Shown here piece after piece: positions 26,046-34,863 of a stretch of 64,000 bases of DNA. The translations under genes and the position numbers were made by a program. Under the pieces are notes generated by a model, which saw nothing but the letters and a program-made list of their open reading frames with translations, was not told where the DNA came from and searched no databases. Source of the DNA: Cyanobacteria bacterium UBA3301 (GTDB lineage: Bacteria > Cyanobacteriota > Vampirovibrionia > Gastranaerophilales > Gastranaerophilaceae); contig DESZ01000031.1 of NCBI GenBank assembly GCA_002361485.1, positions 1-64,000 of the forward strand, in the 5' to 3' direction. The stretch's first letter is position 1, and each line of letters begins with the position of its first letter.

Positions 26046-27583
26046 ATATTCAATTCCTTTTTTGCTAATTCATATTCAGGATTTAAATTCAAGCTTCGCT
26101 CAAAATTTTTATGAGCTTCTGCTGTTAATCCCCGATTTTTTAACACTAAACCCATATAATAATAATATCTGTAATAATTATCGTCAATATATTTTGCAAT
26201 ATTTAAATATGAAAGGGCGTCATCAAAATCATCCTTATTTATAGAAATTTTTGCCATATCAATCCAAGCATCTTTAAAATCAGGATTGATAGAGATTGCT
26301 TTTTTCAAGTATGCTATTTGCCTGTCAGGTTCTAATAATGCCATATTATAATACGCGTCATATACTTTGGAAGAAACTTTTAATACTTTTGCATATATTT
26401 CTTTTGCTTTTTGCGTATTATTCAATTTTTGATATGTTTGAGCCAATTTCAATGCCGCAATATGTTCACTATCTTTTCCTTGCGCGGATTTAAAATACTT
26501 TTGGGCAGAATTGTAATCTTTTTGTCTGAATGCATAATCACCCATTACAATTAAAGATTCTGCATTTGTTTTATCAATATCTAAGGCTTTTTTAGCATAA
26601 TCTTGAGATTTTTCATATTCTTTTAAATCATAATAAACTTTTGCAGTCAGCGCATAAACATTTTTGTTTATATCTTTTTTGCCCGAAATTGATGTTTGTA
26701 AAACTCCCAAAGCTTTATTCAATTCACCTTTATCATAATAATAATAAGCGAGATGATATTTTTTTTGGTACTCATTTTTGGAGGTTTTATATAAAACATA
26801 TTCTTTTGATGCGTGCAATTCGTTATCAAACACAACGGTTTTTAACGAATCTGAATTTATTTCACCGATACATTTCAATGCCTCTTTTGATTCACCGCTT
26901 TGTGCTAAAATTTCAGCTTTTAAACGCTTGTAATTAATATTTCTCGGATTTTTTTCTATCGCCTTATTTATATAATCTTTTGCTTGCTTTGTGTTGCCGC
27001 ACTTCATACTGCCAAACGCAGCTAAATAGTTGGCATAATCCGATTCCATTAATAAATTGGTATGCTTTATTAATTCGGCTGTTGCCTCACGGGATTGATC
27101 ATTATACATAATGTTTGAATAAATTTCCGCTAAATATAATTGGTCATTTTGAGTTAATTTTGCACTTGTAAAATAGAAATTTTTAACATCTTCCTCCAGT
27201 GCTGAGGCTAACTCATTATCTTGAATTTTTGACATTGCTAATTCGGCCAAATTAAAAAAACCGATAGAAGCCATCTCACGAGTTAAACGCATATATACAT
27301 AATCATTAGGAGTAACACTTCCGATTAATACCCGAAAATCCATATATGATGCGCGGACATTACTCTGCATAAATTTATCCATCGCTATTGCATACTGATT
27401 TTTGACCGAATTTTTCGTCAATGTTGCACGCTTCAACTCAAACGAAGGAATTACAATATTTTGTGCAGGCGTTGAAATACTTTTATTCAACGGATTTACG
27501 GGCATAATATTTCCTAAATCTATTGCCATTGAACTCTGCGCAACACTACATAACAGTATTATTAAAATTACTCTTTTAAACAT
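26042..27583 (-). CDS. Exported TPR-repeat protein (513 aa)
   Basis: A Sec signal peptide at residues 1-20 (VILIILLCSVAQSSMA) precedes tetratricopeptide repeats spread through the rest (for example AKDYINKAIEKNPRNINY, EKSQDYAKKALDIDKTNAES and the last four repeats up to NPEYELAKKELNI). TPRs bind other proteins; the partner is unknown. It should be periplasmic or outer-membrane associated. The gene overlaps the HD-GYP gene by 1 nt and the regulator gene by 4 nt, so the three are translationally coupled. Confidence 0.85.
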   Translation of the reverse strand: MFKRVILIILLCSVAQSSMAIDLGNIMPVNPLNKSISTPAQNIVIPSFELKRATLTKNSVKNQYAIAMDKFMQSNVRASYMDFRVLIGSVTPNDYVYMRLTREMASIGFFNLAELAMSKIQDNELASALEEDVKNFYFTSAKLTQNDQLYLAEIYSNIMYNDQSREATAELIKHTNLLMESDYANYLAAFGSMKCGNTKQAKDYINKAIEKNPRNINYKRLKAEILAQSGESKEALKCIGEINSDSLKTVVFDNELHASKEYVLYKTSKNEYQKKYHLAYYYYDKGELNKALGVLQTSISGKKDINKNVYALTAKVYYDLKEYEKSQDYAKKALDIDKTNAESLIVMGDYAFRQKDYNSAQKYFKSAQGKDSEHIAALKLAQTYQKLNNTQKAKEIYAKVLKVSSKVYDAYYNMALLEPDRQIAYLKKAISINPDFKDAWIDMAKISINKDDFDDALSYLNIAKYIDDNYYRYYYYMGLVLKNRGLTAEAHKNFERSLNLNPEYELAKKELNI

Positions 27584-29304
27584 TAATTCCCCGTTTCTTC
27601 TTTTGATTGATGCAAATAATACGCATTAAATAAATCAAGAATTTTTTGTTCCTCGGAACTTGGTATTTCTTCTTTTGATATTCTGTGAATATCATACAAA
27701 TTATACTGCTTTAAAATATCTTCATCAGAAGGTACTATTTCCCCATTTATCTCAGATAAAAATACTTTAATAATTTTATTTATTGAAATAGACATAAATG
27801 TTTCAACGATATTTTTGTCAAAATGAGAACCTGCTCCTTCTGTTATAATATTTAGGACATTTTTTATAGGCATCTTGTCACGATAATGCCTTTTGGATGT
27901 AATTGCATCAAAAACATCCGCAACGGCCAAAATTCGGCCGCCTAACGTAATTTCTTCACCTTTCAGGTGTCTGTAATAACCGCTTCCATCCCATTTCTCA
28001 TGATGAGAAGATGCCATTTCGGTTATTATTCTAAAATCAGGAGACATATATATTTTATTTAAAATATTATGTGTAATTCTTACATGTTCTTGAATATGCT
28101 TGTATTCTTCATCAGTTAATTTACCGTCTTTTTGAAGAACGGAATCTCTTATCCCTATTTTCCCTATATCATGCAGTGTTGCAGCCTTTTCAACAAGGCT
28201 TATATCCTTTTTATCCATTCCCAAGGCCTGCGCGATAAGTCCCGAATACATACGAACGCGAGTAGAATGACCTGCTGTTATTTTATCGCGGGCATCAATT
28301 GATGTCGCTAAAGTATCGATAAAGCTTTCGAATAAGAGTTTTTGCTCGCGGTACATTTGTAATTGCTGATCAAATAATTGAGCATTTTCCAATGCTATAC
28401 TTGCACTTCCGCCGATTGCCACAAGCAAATCTTCATCATTTTTTGTAAATACGCCGTCAATTTTATTCAAAACCTGAAATGCACCAATAATTTCTCTGTT
28501 ATTATTAATTATCGGCATACATAAAATTGTTTTTGTTCTGTAACCGGTATTTTTATCAACTTCAGGATTAAATCTTGAATCCGAATAAGCATCAGTAATA
28601 TTTAGGGTCTCACCTGTCTGAACGACATAACCGGCTAAACCCTTATCAGCAGGGAAACGAATTTCTTTATTATCAACACCTAACGCGACTTTTGACCACA
28701 ATTCATTACTGTCTTTGTCCCATAAAAATACGGTACATCTGTCTGCCTGCATCGCATTTTTTGTTTCCTGTGCTATTACATGCAATAATTCATCAATATC
28801 GGTTAATGCAGTTATGGATTGACTTATTTTAACTAATGAAACCAACGGGTCGGTTTGGGTAGGCAGAGAATAATCCATTCCGTTTTGAAGTTGTTTTATA
28901 CGTGTATTTATATTGTCACTTAAATTATATTTATCTATTTCCGTTGATAATTTTAAAGCATTATTATAATGAATAAGTGCAACATCTTTTACGTTTTCAC
29001 AAAAATTAATATTACCTCTTACAAGTTCATTTACTAAATGCGCCGTAACACTCTCCGAACGACCGGCCATATAATCAGCATCATCCAACATCAATAAAAC
29101 ATCCGAAAGTTCACCCGTTTTTTGTGAATAATTCAAAAACGCAAAGATACTCAAACATACTGAAATATCCTCTAAAGAATTATTTGCACTTGCAAGCTCA
29201 TATGCCTTCTTTATTTTCTCGGCAGCCTGCGGGTACTCTTTTTGTATTGTATGTTTTAATCCGGACAGAATGTAGTCTTGTTGAGTGTTTGTTTCTGTTT
29301 TCAT
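27583..29304 (-). CDS. GAF plus HD-GYP domain protein, probable cyclic-di-GMP phosphodiesterase
   Basis: Residues 1-150 are helical, TPR-like. A GAF sensory domain lies at about 165-310. The HD-GYP domain (320-500) has HD at 388-389 in TLHDIGKIGI, EHV, SSHHEKWDGSGY and RILAVADVFDAIT. The name-giving GYP is GYY here (442-444) and a usual Pro in the following loop is Thr; metal-binding His/Asp residues remain, so activity is likely but less sure. Expected role: degrade c-di-GMP in response to a GAF ligand. AAAGGA precedes the ATG. First gene of the operon with the TPR protein and the response regulator. Confidence 0.88.
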   Translation of the reverse strand: MKTETNTQQDYILSGLKHTIQKEYPQAAEKIKKAYELASANNSLEDISVCLSIFAFLNYSQKTGELSDVLLMLDDADYMAGRSESVTAHLVNELVRGNINFCENVKDVALIHYNNALKLSTEIDKYNLSDNINTRIKQLQNGMDYSLPTQTDPLVSLVKISQSITALTDIDELLHVIAQETKNAMQADRCTVFLWDKDSNELWSKVALGVDNKEIRFPADKGLAGYVVQTGETLNITDAYSDSRFNPEVDKNTGYRTKTILCMPIINNNREIIGAFQVLNKIDGVFTKNDEDLLVAIGGSASIALENAQLFDQQLQMYREQKLLFESFIDTLATSIDARDKITAGHSTRVRMYSGLIAQALGMDKKDISLVEKAATLHDIGKIGIRDSVLQKDGKLTDEEYKHIQEHVRITHNILNKIYMSPDFRIITEMASSHHEKWDGSGYYRHLKGEEITLGGRILAVADVFDAITSKRHYRDKMPIKNVLNIITEGAGSHFDKNIVETFMSISINKIIKVFLSEINGEIVPSDEDILKQYNLYDIHRISKEEIPSSEEQKILDLFNAYYLHQSKEETGN

Positions 29305-29446
29305 ATAATAATCCTTTGTAATTATTATACAATATTTTTTGTTTATTACAAAATTATTATTTAATATAATATTTTTGTTTTATAAATTATTTTACACAAT
29401 TACTGAAATATTATATAATTATTGTTGTAAAAATAAGGAGAGAAAA

Positions 29447-29968
29447 ATGACTGATTCAACAGAAATAATAAAATGTCCGGCTTGCGGTAAAAATATGGAA
29501 AAAATATTTATAAGTGATGCGGGAGTAAATATCGATATTTGCACAGAAGGATGCGGAGGTATATTTTTTGATAACCGCGAATTTGATAAATTTAACGAAC
29601 AACACGAAGATATTGATAAAATATTAGAAAAAGTTAAAGGTAAAGAATTTGCAAAAGTTGATACCGAAGCCAAAAGAATATGCCCTTGTTGCGGTGCTCC
29701 AATGGTTCGTAACACAACAAAGATTAACGGAGAAGTTGTCGTTGATGATTGTTATACCTGCGGCGGAAAATTTTTAGATAACAATGAATTAGTAAAAATT
29801 CGGGCTGAATATCCGACAGATAAAGAACGCTCTGAAGCAGCAATAAAAAATTTATTTGAAACAGCAGGTTCCGAAATTAACGCAATGAAAGAAAAAGCTC
29901 AATTAAAAACACGTCTGACAGAATCATACTTCAATACGGTTAATAAAATCTTTAGAAACTTCATGTAA
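29447..29968 (+). CDS. Double zf-TFIIB-type zinc-ribbon protein (173 aa)
   Basis: Two zinc-binding modules: CPACGKNM...CTEGCGGIFFDNREF (residues 11-50) and CPCCGAPM...CYTCGGKFLDNNEL (about 80-115), each with four cysteines in the zf-TFIIB pattern, followed by a helical tail. Function unknown. The start at 29447 has AAGGAGAG upstream; an in-frame ATG at 29339 would add a hydrophobic, AT-coded extension without a ribosome-binding site. The 3' end overlaps the convergent HExxH gene by 45 nt. Confidence 0.78.
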   Translation: MTDSTEIIKCPACGKNMEKIFISDAGVNIDICTEGCGGIFFDNREFDKFNEQHEDIDKILEKVKGKEFAKVDTEAKRICPCCGAPMVRNTTKINGEVVVDDCYTCGGKFLDNNELVKIRAEYPTDKERSEAAIKNLFETAGSEINAMKEKAQLKTRLTESYFNTVNKIFRNFM

Positions 29969-30739
29969 TTCTTTATAATAACCACAATTAAGAAGTTCAT
30001 AAAAACGCTTATAACAATTTGGCGCAAGTTTTTGTACTTGCGCTGAATTTATATATAACCCTTCGACAAATCTTGCAAAAAGCTCTGTCGGACGCGAATA
30101 ATACTTATTCATACGATTTATTTTTGAACTTACACGCGATTGACGCCTTTGACAGGATTTTAAACGGATATATGCGGCAAACTCTTTTGGCATATCGCAA
30201 AAATCATTTTCTATATTATCTATCGAATATATTTCTGTTTTTTTATTAAACCCGCGCGTTACAAGTTTTACCCTGTCATATTTTAATAAATACTTTGCAT
30301 TAGAGCCTTTTATATACTTATCAAATTCACAGAATTTTTTTGAACGCTGAAATTTCGGATATTTTTCTTTTATAATCTGCTCATAATCAGAAATTTTTGA
30401 TTTGATTATTTTTCTGTGTTCTTTTAACTTTTCACATCTTGAATTATTATCAACAAATTTTGTAACCTCAAGTAACTCATCTTTATAAAATTTTGAATCA
30501 TTATCATCAAATATTTTTTCAATAGTACCGCCGGATTTTTCCATAAAAGGTTCTATTTTTGAATGGATATAATGCGCAAATTCGTGAAGCAGAGTTGGAA
30601 TAAGGCGCTCAGGCGCAATATTTTTTGATATATCAATCCTATTATGCAGATAAAAGCCTTGATTACCGCGAGCTTTAGTAGTTGTATTAATCTCCAGCCC
30701 TATACTCTTAAGATATTTAATAAATTCCTTTGCTTCCAT
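29924..30739 (-). CDS. Zincin-like metallopeptidase (HEFAH), 271 aa
   Basis: A zinc-metallopeptidase motif HEFAH is at residues 52-56 (LIPTLLHEFAHYIHS). A downstream PTELFARFVEGLY segment resembles the Glu-containing helix of gluzincin-like domains found in mobile-element and phage polyproteins. The middle is Lys/Arg-rich and helical. No signal peptide. The start is uncertain: the ATG at 30739 has no ribosome-binding site but sits 6 nt after ATTAAT with TTGATT 18 nt further up, suggesting a leaderless mRNA; an ATG at 30775 is the alternative. Protease activity is inferred from the motif only. Confidence 0.65.
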   Translation of the reverse strand: MEAKEFIKYLKSIGLEINTTTKARGNQGFYLHNRIDISKNIAPERLIPTLLHEFAHYIHSKIEPFMEKSGGTIEKIFDDNDSKFYKDELLEVTKFVDNNSRCEKLKEHRKIIKSKISDYEQIIKEKYPKFQRSKKFCEFDKYIKGSNAKYLLKYDRVKLVTRGFNKKTEIYSIDNIENDFCDMPKEFAAYIRLKSCQRRQSRVSSKINRMNKYYSRPTELFARFVEGLYINSAQVQKLAPNCYKRFYELLNCGYYKELHEVSKDFINRIEV

Positions 30740-30745
30740 AATAGA

Positions 30746-30775
30746 ATTAATGACACAGATAAAAATTTGAATCAA
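30746..30775 (-). promoter_or_regulatory. Promoter of a possible leaderless gene
   Basis: Minus-strand TTGATT (30775-30770), 18 nt, ATTAAT (30751-30746), then 6 nt to ATG 30739. No Shine-Dalgarno sequence. Confidence 0.35.
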
Positions 30776-30821
30776 GAATTATATTATTTAGTAAAAATCC
30801 ATGTACCATTAGGACTTGTCG

Positions 30822-32738
30822 TTATGATTGTTTTTCTTTTGCTTTTGTCTTCTTGGTTTTTGCTTTGCGGTTGCGCGAGAACCTCTTTTTTTTTTGAACT
30901 GCAACTTTTACTTCATCCTTTTGAGGAGGAACAAATACACTTGCAGTAAGGGTAGATGTATATACAGGCGTTGTATGAGCATAATCAAACAATATAACTC
31001 CGTTTGCATTCATTTTTCGGGATTCAAAAATCTGTCTTATTAAATCCTCACTTGAACCGCCCATAAAAGTAACAAATAACCCCGCATACAAATCCGTATT
31101 AGGAGATTTTACACTCAAGACATCTCTCATCATTGATGTCAGCATTTTTGAATCATAGGTTAAAAATAACGGAGTAAAACCATCAATGTAATCATTTGAA
31201 GACCAACTTCTCCAATCTTGCTGCTTTGAAGAAAGGGCGGAAGCTATATCCGGAAAAATTACAGCACTTATATAAACATTATTTTCACGCCCCAAAGTAC
31301 CTATTTTTTGCACAAAATCAGTAACCCTTCCGCGTCTGAACTCGTTCCAATCATACCAATTCACATCAGACGGAGTCAACTCAACAGGATCTTTGCCATA
31401 TCGTGCCATAAATGCACTTCTTGCATATTCGCTGTATCCCCACGAACTTGCTATTGATTTTGGATTTGAATTCGGATATCTGATGTAATCAAGATTTATT
31501 CCATCAGGCTTGTAATCAGTCATTATTTCGGTAAGTAAATCTTCTAAGAACTCTTGTACAGCAGGATTTGCAGGATCTAAAAAATATCCGTTATGTTCCG
31601 ATACGGATTTTGTTGCGCCATAACAATCAGCATACTGTTTTGTCTTATTTCCCCACTCAGGATGAACTGATAATATACTTGTAGCATCATTTTCCGGCAA
31701 ATCATTACCTACATAAAACGATTGAAACCATGTATGGACTTTCATTCCGCGTTTATGCGCTTCGGCAATCCAAATTTTTAAAGGATCAAAGCCGGCAAAA
31801 ATAGGATTTTGAACAGTAAATCCGTATTCATTCATTGTTTTACTCGGGAAAATTGTTTTTCCATGATAATAGGTTTCAAGGAAAACATTATTAAACCCGT
31901 TATCTTTTAATTTATCAAGAGTTGCAACTATTTGCTGTTCATTTTGCTCGGTCGGACGAAGCCATACTCCGTGAACTTCATCTTTTATATACGGTAATGC
32001 CGTTTTTATTGCCATACTCGCTTCATTCATAGCATCATGAGAATATTTCTTTATCAATTCTATATTATTGTTTGAATTCTGCGCCGACTTTAAATATTCA
32101 TTAGCTAATTTGACATGACTTAAAGCTTTTGCAGGGGAATAATCTTTTTGAGTTGCACTGTAATAATTCATTATTGATTGAGCTTCATCAATCTTAGCTT
32201 GAGCCTCATAAGTATAACTTTCAGAAGTAGTATAAACCGTAAGAGTTTTTGACATCATATCAACACTTACTTTTGAACCGACTTTTATATTTTGCGTAAT
32301 CCAATTTTTAGCACTGCCATGTCCGCTTATAACAATACCATTTTCCGGAATCGCAGAATCGGCACCACTTATTGATGTTACAATATTACCTTCAACTATA
32401 GCTTCCGTTCCAAATTCATTTGTACCTGTATGAACGCCATATGACGGAGTGTAAATAACAAGCTGATTTGGGCCTCTGCCACCCGGATAGTACCCCGAGG
32501 AATACGCAGGATCTATCAAATTAACATATTTTGTATTTTGACTAAAAACAGTTTCGGATGGGTTTAATTTTAATGTTTCAAAACAAGTAGGCAACACCGG
32601 AGAATATTCATAATCTTCCACTGACATCAAGCCTTCGGGAGAAAAATAAAACATTTCGGAACTATCCTCTTGCGCTTTAACAGATATAGAGGAAAGGCTC
32701 AATATAATCGTTATTGTCAGAATTTTTTTCAAATTCAT
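30822..32738 (-). CDS. Secreted glycoside-hydrolase-like protein (GHL10 / YngK type)
   Basis: Signal peptide at 1-22 (ILTITIILSLSSISVKA). Residues 50-190 form a domain with a phosphodiester-glycosidase-like segment (GVHTGTNEFGTEAIVEG...NGIVISGHGSA). A helical linker follows, then a GHL10-type TIM barrel from about residue 252 (HGVWLRPTEQN, FLETYYHGKTIFPS, KVHTWFQSFYVG, DGINLDYIRYPNS, ISAVIFPDIASA, GFTPLFLTYD). The C-terminus is very basic (KKKRFSRNRKAKTKKTKAKE), perhaps for binding the envelope. Family members are predicted to cleave glycan or peptidoglycan-linked sugars but most are uncharacterised. AAGGAG precedes the ATG. Confidence 0.85.
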   Translation of the reverse strand: MNLKKILTITIILSLSSISVKAQEDSSEMFYFSPEGLMSVEDYEYSPVLPTCFETLKLNPSETVFSQNTKYVNLIDPAYSSGYYPGGRGPNQLVIYTPSYGVHTGTNEFGTEAIVEGNIVTSISGADSAIPENGIVISGHGSAKNWITQNIKVGSKVSVDMMSKTLTVYTTSESYTYEAQAKIDEAQSIMNYYSATQKDYSPAKALSHVKLANEYLKSAQNSNNNIELIKKYSHDAMNEASMAIKTALPYIKDEVHGVWLRPTEQNEQQIVATLDKLKDNGFNNVFLETYYHGKTIFPSKTMNEYGFTVQNPIFAGFDPLKIWIAEAHKRGMKVHTWFQSFYVGNDLPENDATSILSVHPEWGNKTKQYADCYGATKSVSEHNGYFLDPANPAVQEFLEDLLTEIMTDYKPDGINLDYIRYPNSNPKSIASSWGYSEYARSAFMARYGKDPVELTPSDVNWYDWNEFRRGRVTDFVQKIGTLGRENNVYISAVIFPDIASALSSKQQDWRSWSSNDYIDGFTPLFLTYDSKMLTSMMRDVLSVKSPNTDLYAGLFVTFMGGSSEDLIRQIFESRKMNANGVILFDYAHTTPVYTSTLTASVFVPPQKDEVKVAVQKKKRFSRNRKAKTKKTKAKEKQS

Positions 32739-32754
32739 GTTGTTTTTATTCTCC

Positions 32755-33363
32755 TTATTTGTCAGATTTTATATATTCTGAAGCTCTTTTGTAATAGCGT
32801 GTTGCCCTTTGGCTATCTCCCAAACGCTCGTATATTATACCTAATTTTTCAAATTTTTCGGCATCCGGAGTCATTCCGTACCGCAAGCCCTTATCATAAT
32901 ACTCAAGAGCTTTTATATATTTTTTTCTGTTATAATAAAAATCCCCAAAATAATAATTTGCTTCAGGACTTTTACTATTTAAACCTAATGCATGGTAGAA
33001 ATATGACTTTGCATAATTGTCTTTTTTCTGCATATCATAAATTCTTGCAAGCCTTATACAAGATACAATATCATCATTCACCGCATTCAAAAGAATATAA
33101 TATTCGGCTGCACTTTTTTGCAAATATTTTGCCCTTTTTATATCACTGTTAGTTTTTTGCGCCAATTCGAAATATGCATCCGCTTTTGTTTTTGTTGCAC
33201 TTAAATTTACACTTGAATAATCAACTGAAAGTGAAGGTGGCTCTTTTTCTATCAAGTGTTCGGCAAAAGCCATACCGCGACATGAATATAAAATCGCAGC
33301 GAAAATACATAACCCGACAATGCCGTTAAAAATCAGTATATGACGGTTCCGGATTGATATCAT
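32755..33363 (-). CDS. Membrane-anchored TPR protein (202 aa)
   Basis: An N-terminal hydrophobic segment (about 9-30, ILIFNGIVGLCIFAAILYSC) acts as signal anchor, or as a lipoprotein-like signal given the Cys. Tetratricopeptide repeats follow from about residue 60 to the end (for example SPEANYYFGDFYYNRKKYIK, RLGDSQRATRYYKRAS). The start lies inside the end of the 108-aa gene (38-nt overlap), so translation is coupled. It is 16 nt upstream of the glycosidase gene, suggesting one operon of three exported proteins. Confidence 0.75.
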   Translation of the reverse strand: MISIRNRHILIFNGIVGLCIFAAILYSCRGMAFAEHLIEKEPPSLSVDYSSVNLSATKTKADAYFELAQKTNSDIKRAKYLQKSAAEYYILLNAVNDDIVSCIRLARIYDMQKKDNYAKSYFYHALGLNSKSPEANYYFGDFYYNRKKYIKALEYYDKGLRYGMTPDAEKFEKLGIIYERLGDSQRATRYYKRASEYIKSDK

Positions 33364-33652
33364 GATGGTAGAATGAATAATCTTCTTTTGCAGGATCTAC
33401 ATACGCATGCAGTCTTCTTAGGAATTTTAACGGACCGCGGCTTTTTAAATATTTTGTTTCTTTTTCGCCGTAGTATGGTTTTCCTAAAGCTCTGGCTCTG
33501 CCCAACTGCATTGTGTCATAAATTTGTTCAGAATATCCGTTGTTTCTTAAATATTGCTCTGACATTGTTTGTTCAACAGAAATTGAAGCATTTGAAGCCA
33601 CTTGCGCAGATAGTACTAATACTGCAGTTAATAAAAATAACTTTAATTTCAT
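33326..33652 (-). CDS. Exported hypothetical protein, 108 aa
   Basis: Not recognised. A clear Sec signal peptide (MKLKLFLLTAVLVLSAQVASNA) precedes a short mature domain of about 85 residues rich in Tyr and Arg/Lys (KPYYGEKETKYLKSRGPLKFL). I chose ATG 33652, with AGAGG 5 nt upstream; the GTG two codons earlier overlaps this ribosome-binding site. First gene of the 33.6-30.8 kb minus-strand operon. Confidence 0.7.
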   Translation of the reverse strand: MKLKLFLLTAVLVLSAQVASNASISVEQTMSEQYLRNNGYSEQIYDTMQLGRARALGKPYYGEKETKYLKSRGPLKFLRRLHAYVDPAKEDYSFYHHDINPEPSYTDF

Positions 33653-33754
33653 AGTCACCTCTTTATAAAGATATTATAAACTTATTTTATAAGCCTTGCA
33701 ATATTATTATAATTTGTTTACATAAAATATCCATAGATTGTTTGTATGATTTTA

Positions 33755-34807
33755 TTAAATATCATTCAATATAATTTCTTCGAATTTTTCCAACAGCTTA
33801 TCCTCTGGCACACGTGCTATTATTTCGCCTTTTTTGAATATATAACCTTCGCCTATTGCGCCGGCTATCCCATAATCCGCATTTTTAGCTTCCCCGGGGC
33901 CGTTTACAGGACACCCCATAACTGCAATCGTTATATCCCTATCCAAATTTTTAAATTTATCTTCTACTTTTTTGGCTAATGTTATCAAATCTATTTGAGT
34001 TCTTCCGCAAGTCGGGCAAGAAATGAAATTTACACCACGTTTACGCAAATTCAAGCTTTTTAAAATATCATAACCCGCATAAACTTCCTCAACAGGGTTT
34101 TCAGTCAATGAAACCCTTATAGTGTCCCCTATCCCTTCAGCTAACAATGTTCCTATCCCGATAGAAGATTTTATCAAACCGCCGCGCATTGTTCCTGCTT
34201 CCGTCAAACCGATATGTAAAGGATATTCAACCATTTTTGCAATCTTACGGTATGCTTCTATCGTTGTATAAACATCAGAAGATTTCAGAGAAATTTTTAT
34301 CATATTAAAATCCATATCCTCTAATATTTTTATATGGCGCATCGCGCTTTCAACCATTTTATCAGATAACGGACAATCTTTTTCTATCAAATTTTTTTCT
34401 AAAGAACCTGCATTTACTCCAACCCTTATAGGTATATTTTGTTGTTTTGCAAGTTTAACAACTTTTTGCGTGTGTTCAATTTTGCCTATATTACCAGGAT
34501 TTAAACGCAATGCCGAAATTCCGTTATTGATACATTGAATTGCTAAACGGTAATCAAAATGTATGTCCGCAACCAACGGGACAGGCGATATTTTTACCAA
34601 TTCTCTTATTGCATCTGCAGCATCAGGATTTAACACAGCAAGACGAACAATTTCACAGCCGGCCTCAGCCAATTGTTTGATTTGTTCAGAGGTTTTTGCA
34701 ATATCACGAGTATCAGTGTTGCACATAGATTGAACACTAATCGGATTATCCGCACCAATTTTTATATTACCTATTGATATCTCTTTTGATTTTCGTCTCT
34801 GCATCAT
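33755..34807 (-). CDS. ispG: 4-hydroxy-3-methylbut-2-enyl diphosphate synthase
   Basis: [4Fe-4S] enzyme of the MEP isoprenoid pathway, making HMBPP from MEcPP. N-terminal TIM barrel with SVQSMCNTDTRD and RLNPGNIG; C-terminal cluster domain with ISCPTCGRT and MGCPVNGPGEA, giving the cysteine ligands. Length 350 aa is typical of the bacterial two-domain form. The start has no ribosome-binding site: TAAAAT lies 6 nt before the ATG, so the mRNA is probably leaderless. It is divergent from the Fe-S gene at 34864, which shows the same arrangement. Confidence 0.95.
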   Translation of the reverse strand: MMQRRKSKEISIGNIKIGADNPISVQSMCNTDTRDIAKTSEQIKQLAEAGCEIVRLAVLNPDAADAIRELVKISPVPLVADIHFDYRLAIQCINNGISALRLNPGNIGKIEHTQKVVKLAKQQNIPIRVGVNAGSLEKNLIEKDCPLSDKMVESAMRHIKILEDMDFNMIKISLKSSDVYTTIEAYRKIAKMVEYPLHIGLTEAGTMRGGLIKSSIGIGTLLAEGIGDTIRVSLTENPVEEVYAGYDILKSLNLRKRGVNFISCPTCGRTQIDLITLAKKVEDKFKNLDRDITIAVMGCPVNGPGEAKNADYGIAGAIGEGYIFKKGEIIARVPEDKLLEKFEEIILNDI

Positions 34808-34813
34808 ATATAA

Positions 34814-34819
34814 ATTTTA
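34814..34819 (-). promoter_or_regulatory. -10 hexamer of leaderless ispG mRNA
   Basis: Minus-strand TAAAAT, then exactly 6 nt, then ATG (34807). No Shine-Dalgarno sequence is present. Confidence 0.5.
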
Positions 34820-34851
34820 ACACAGATACATTTTTTTTATAATTAATGTGA

Positions 34852-34857
34852 TATTAT
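34852..34857 (+). promoter_or_regulatory. -10 hexamer of a leaderless mRNA
   Basis: TATTAT, then exactly 6 nt (TTAAGC), then ATG at 34864. No Shine-Dalgarno sequence is present. Confidence 0.5.
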
Positions 34858-34863
34858 TTAAGC

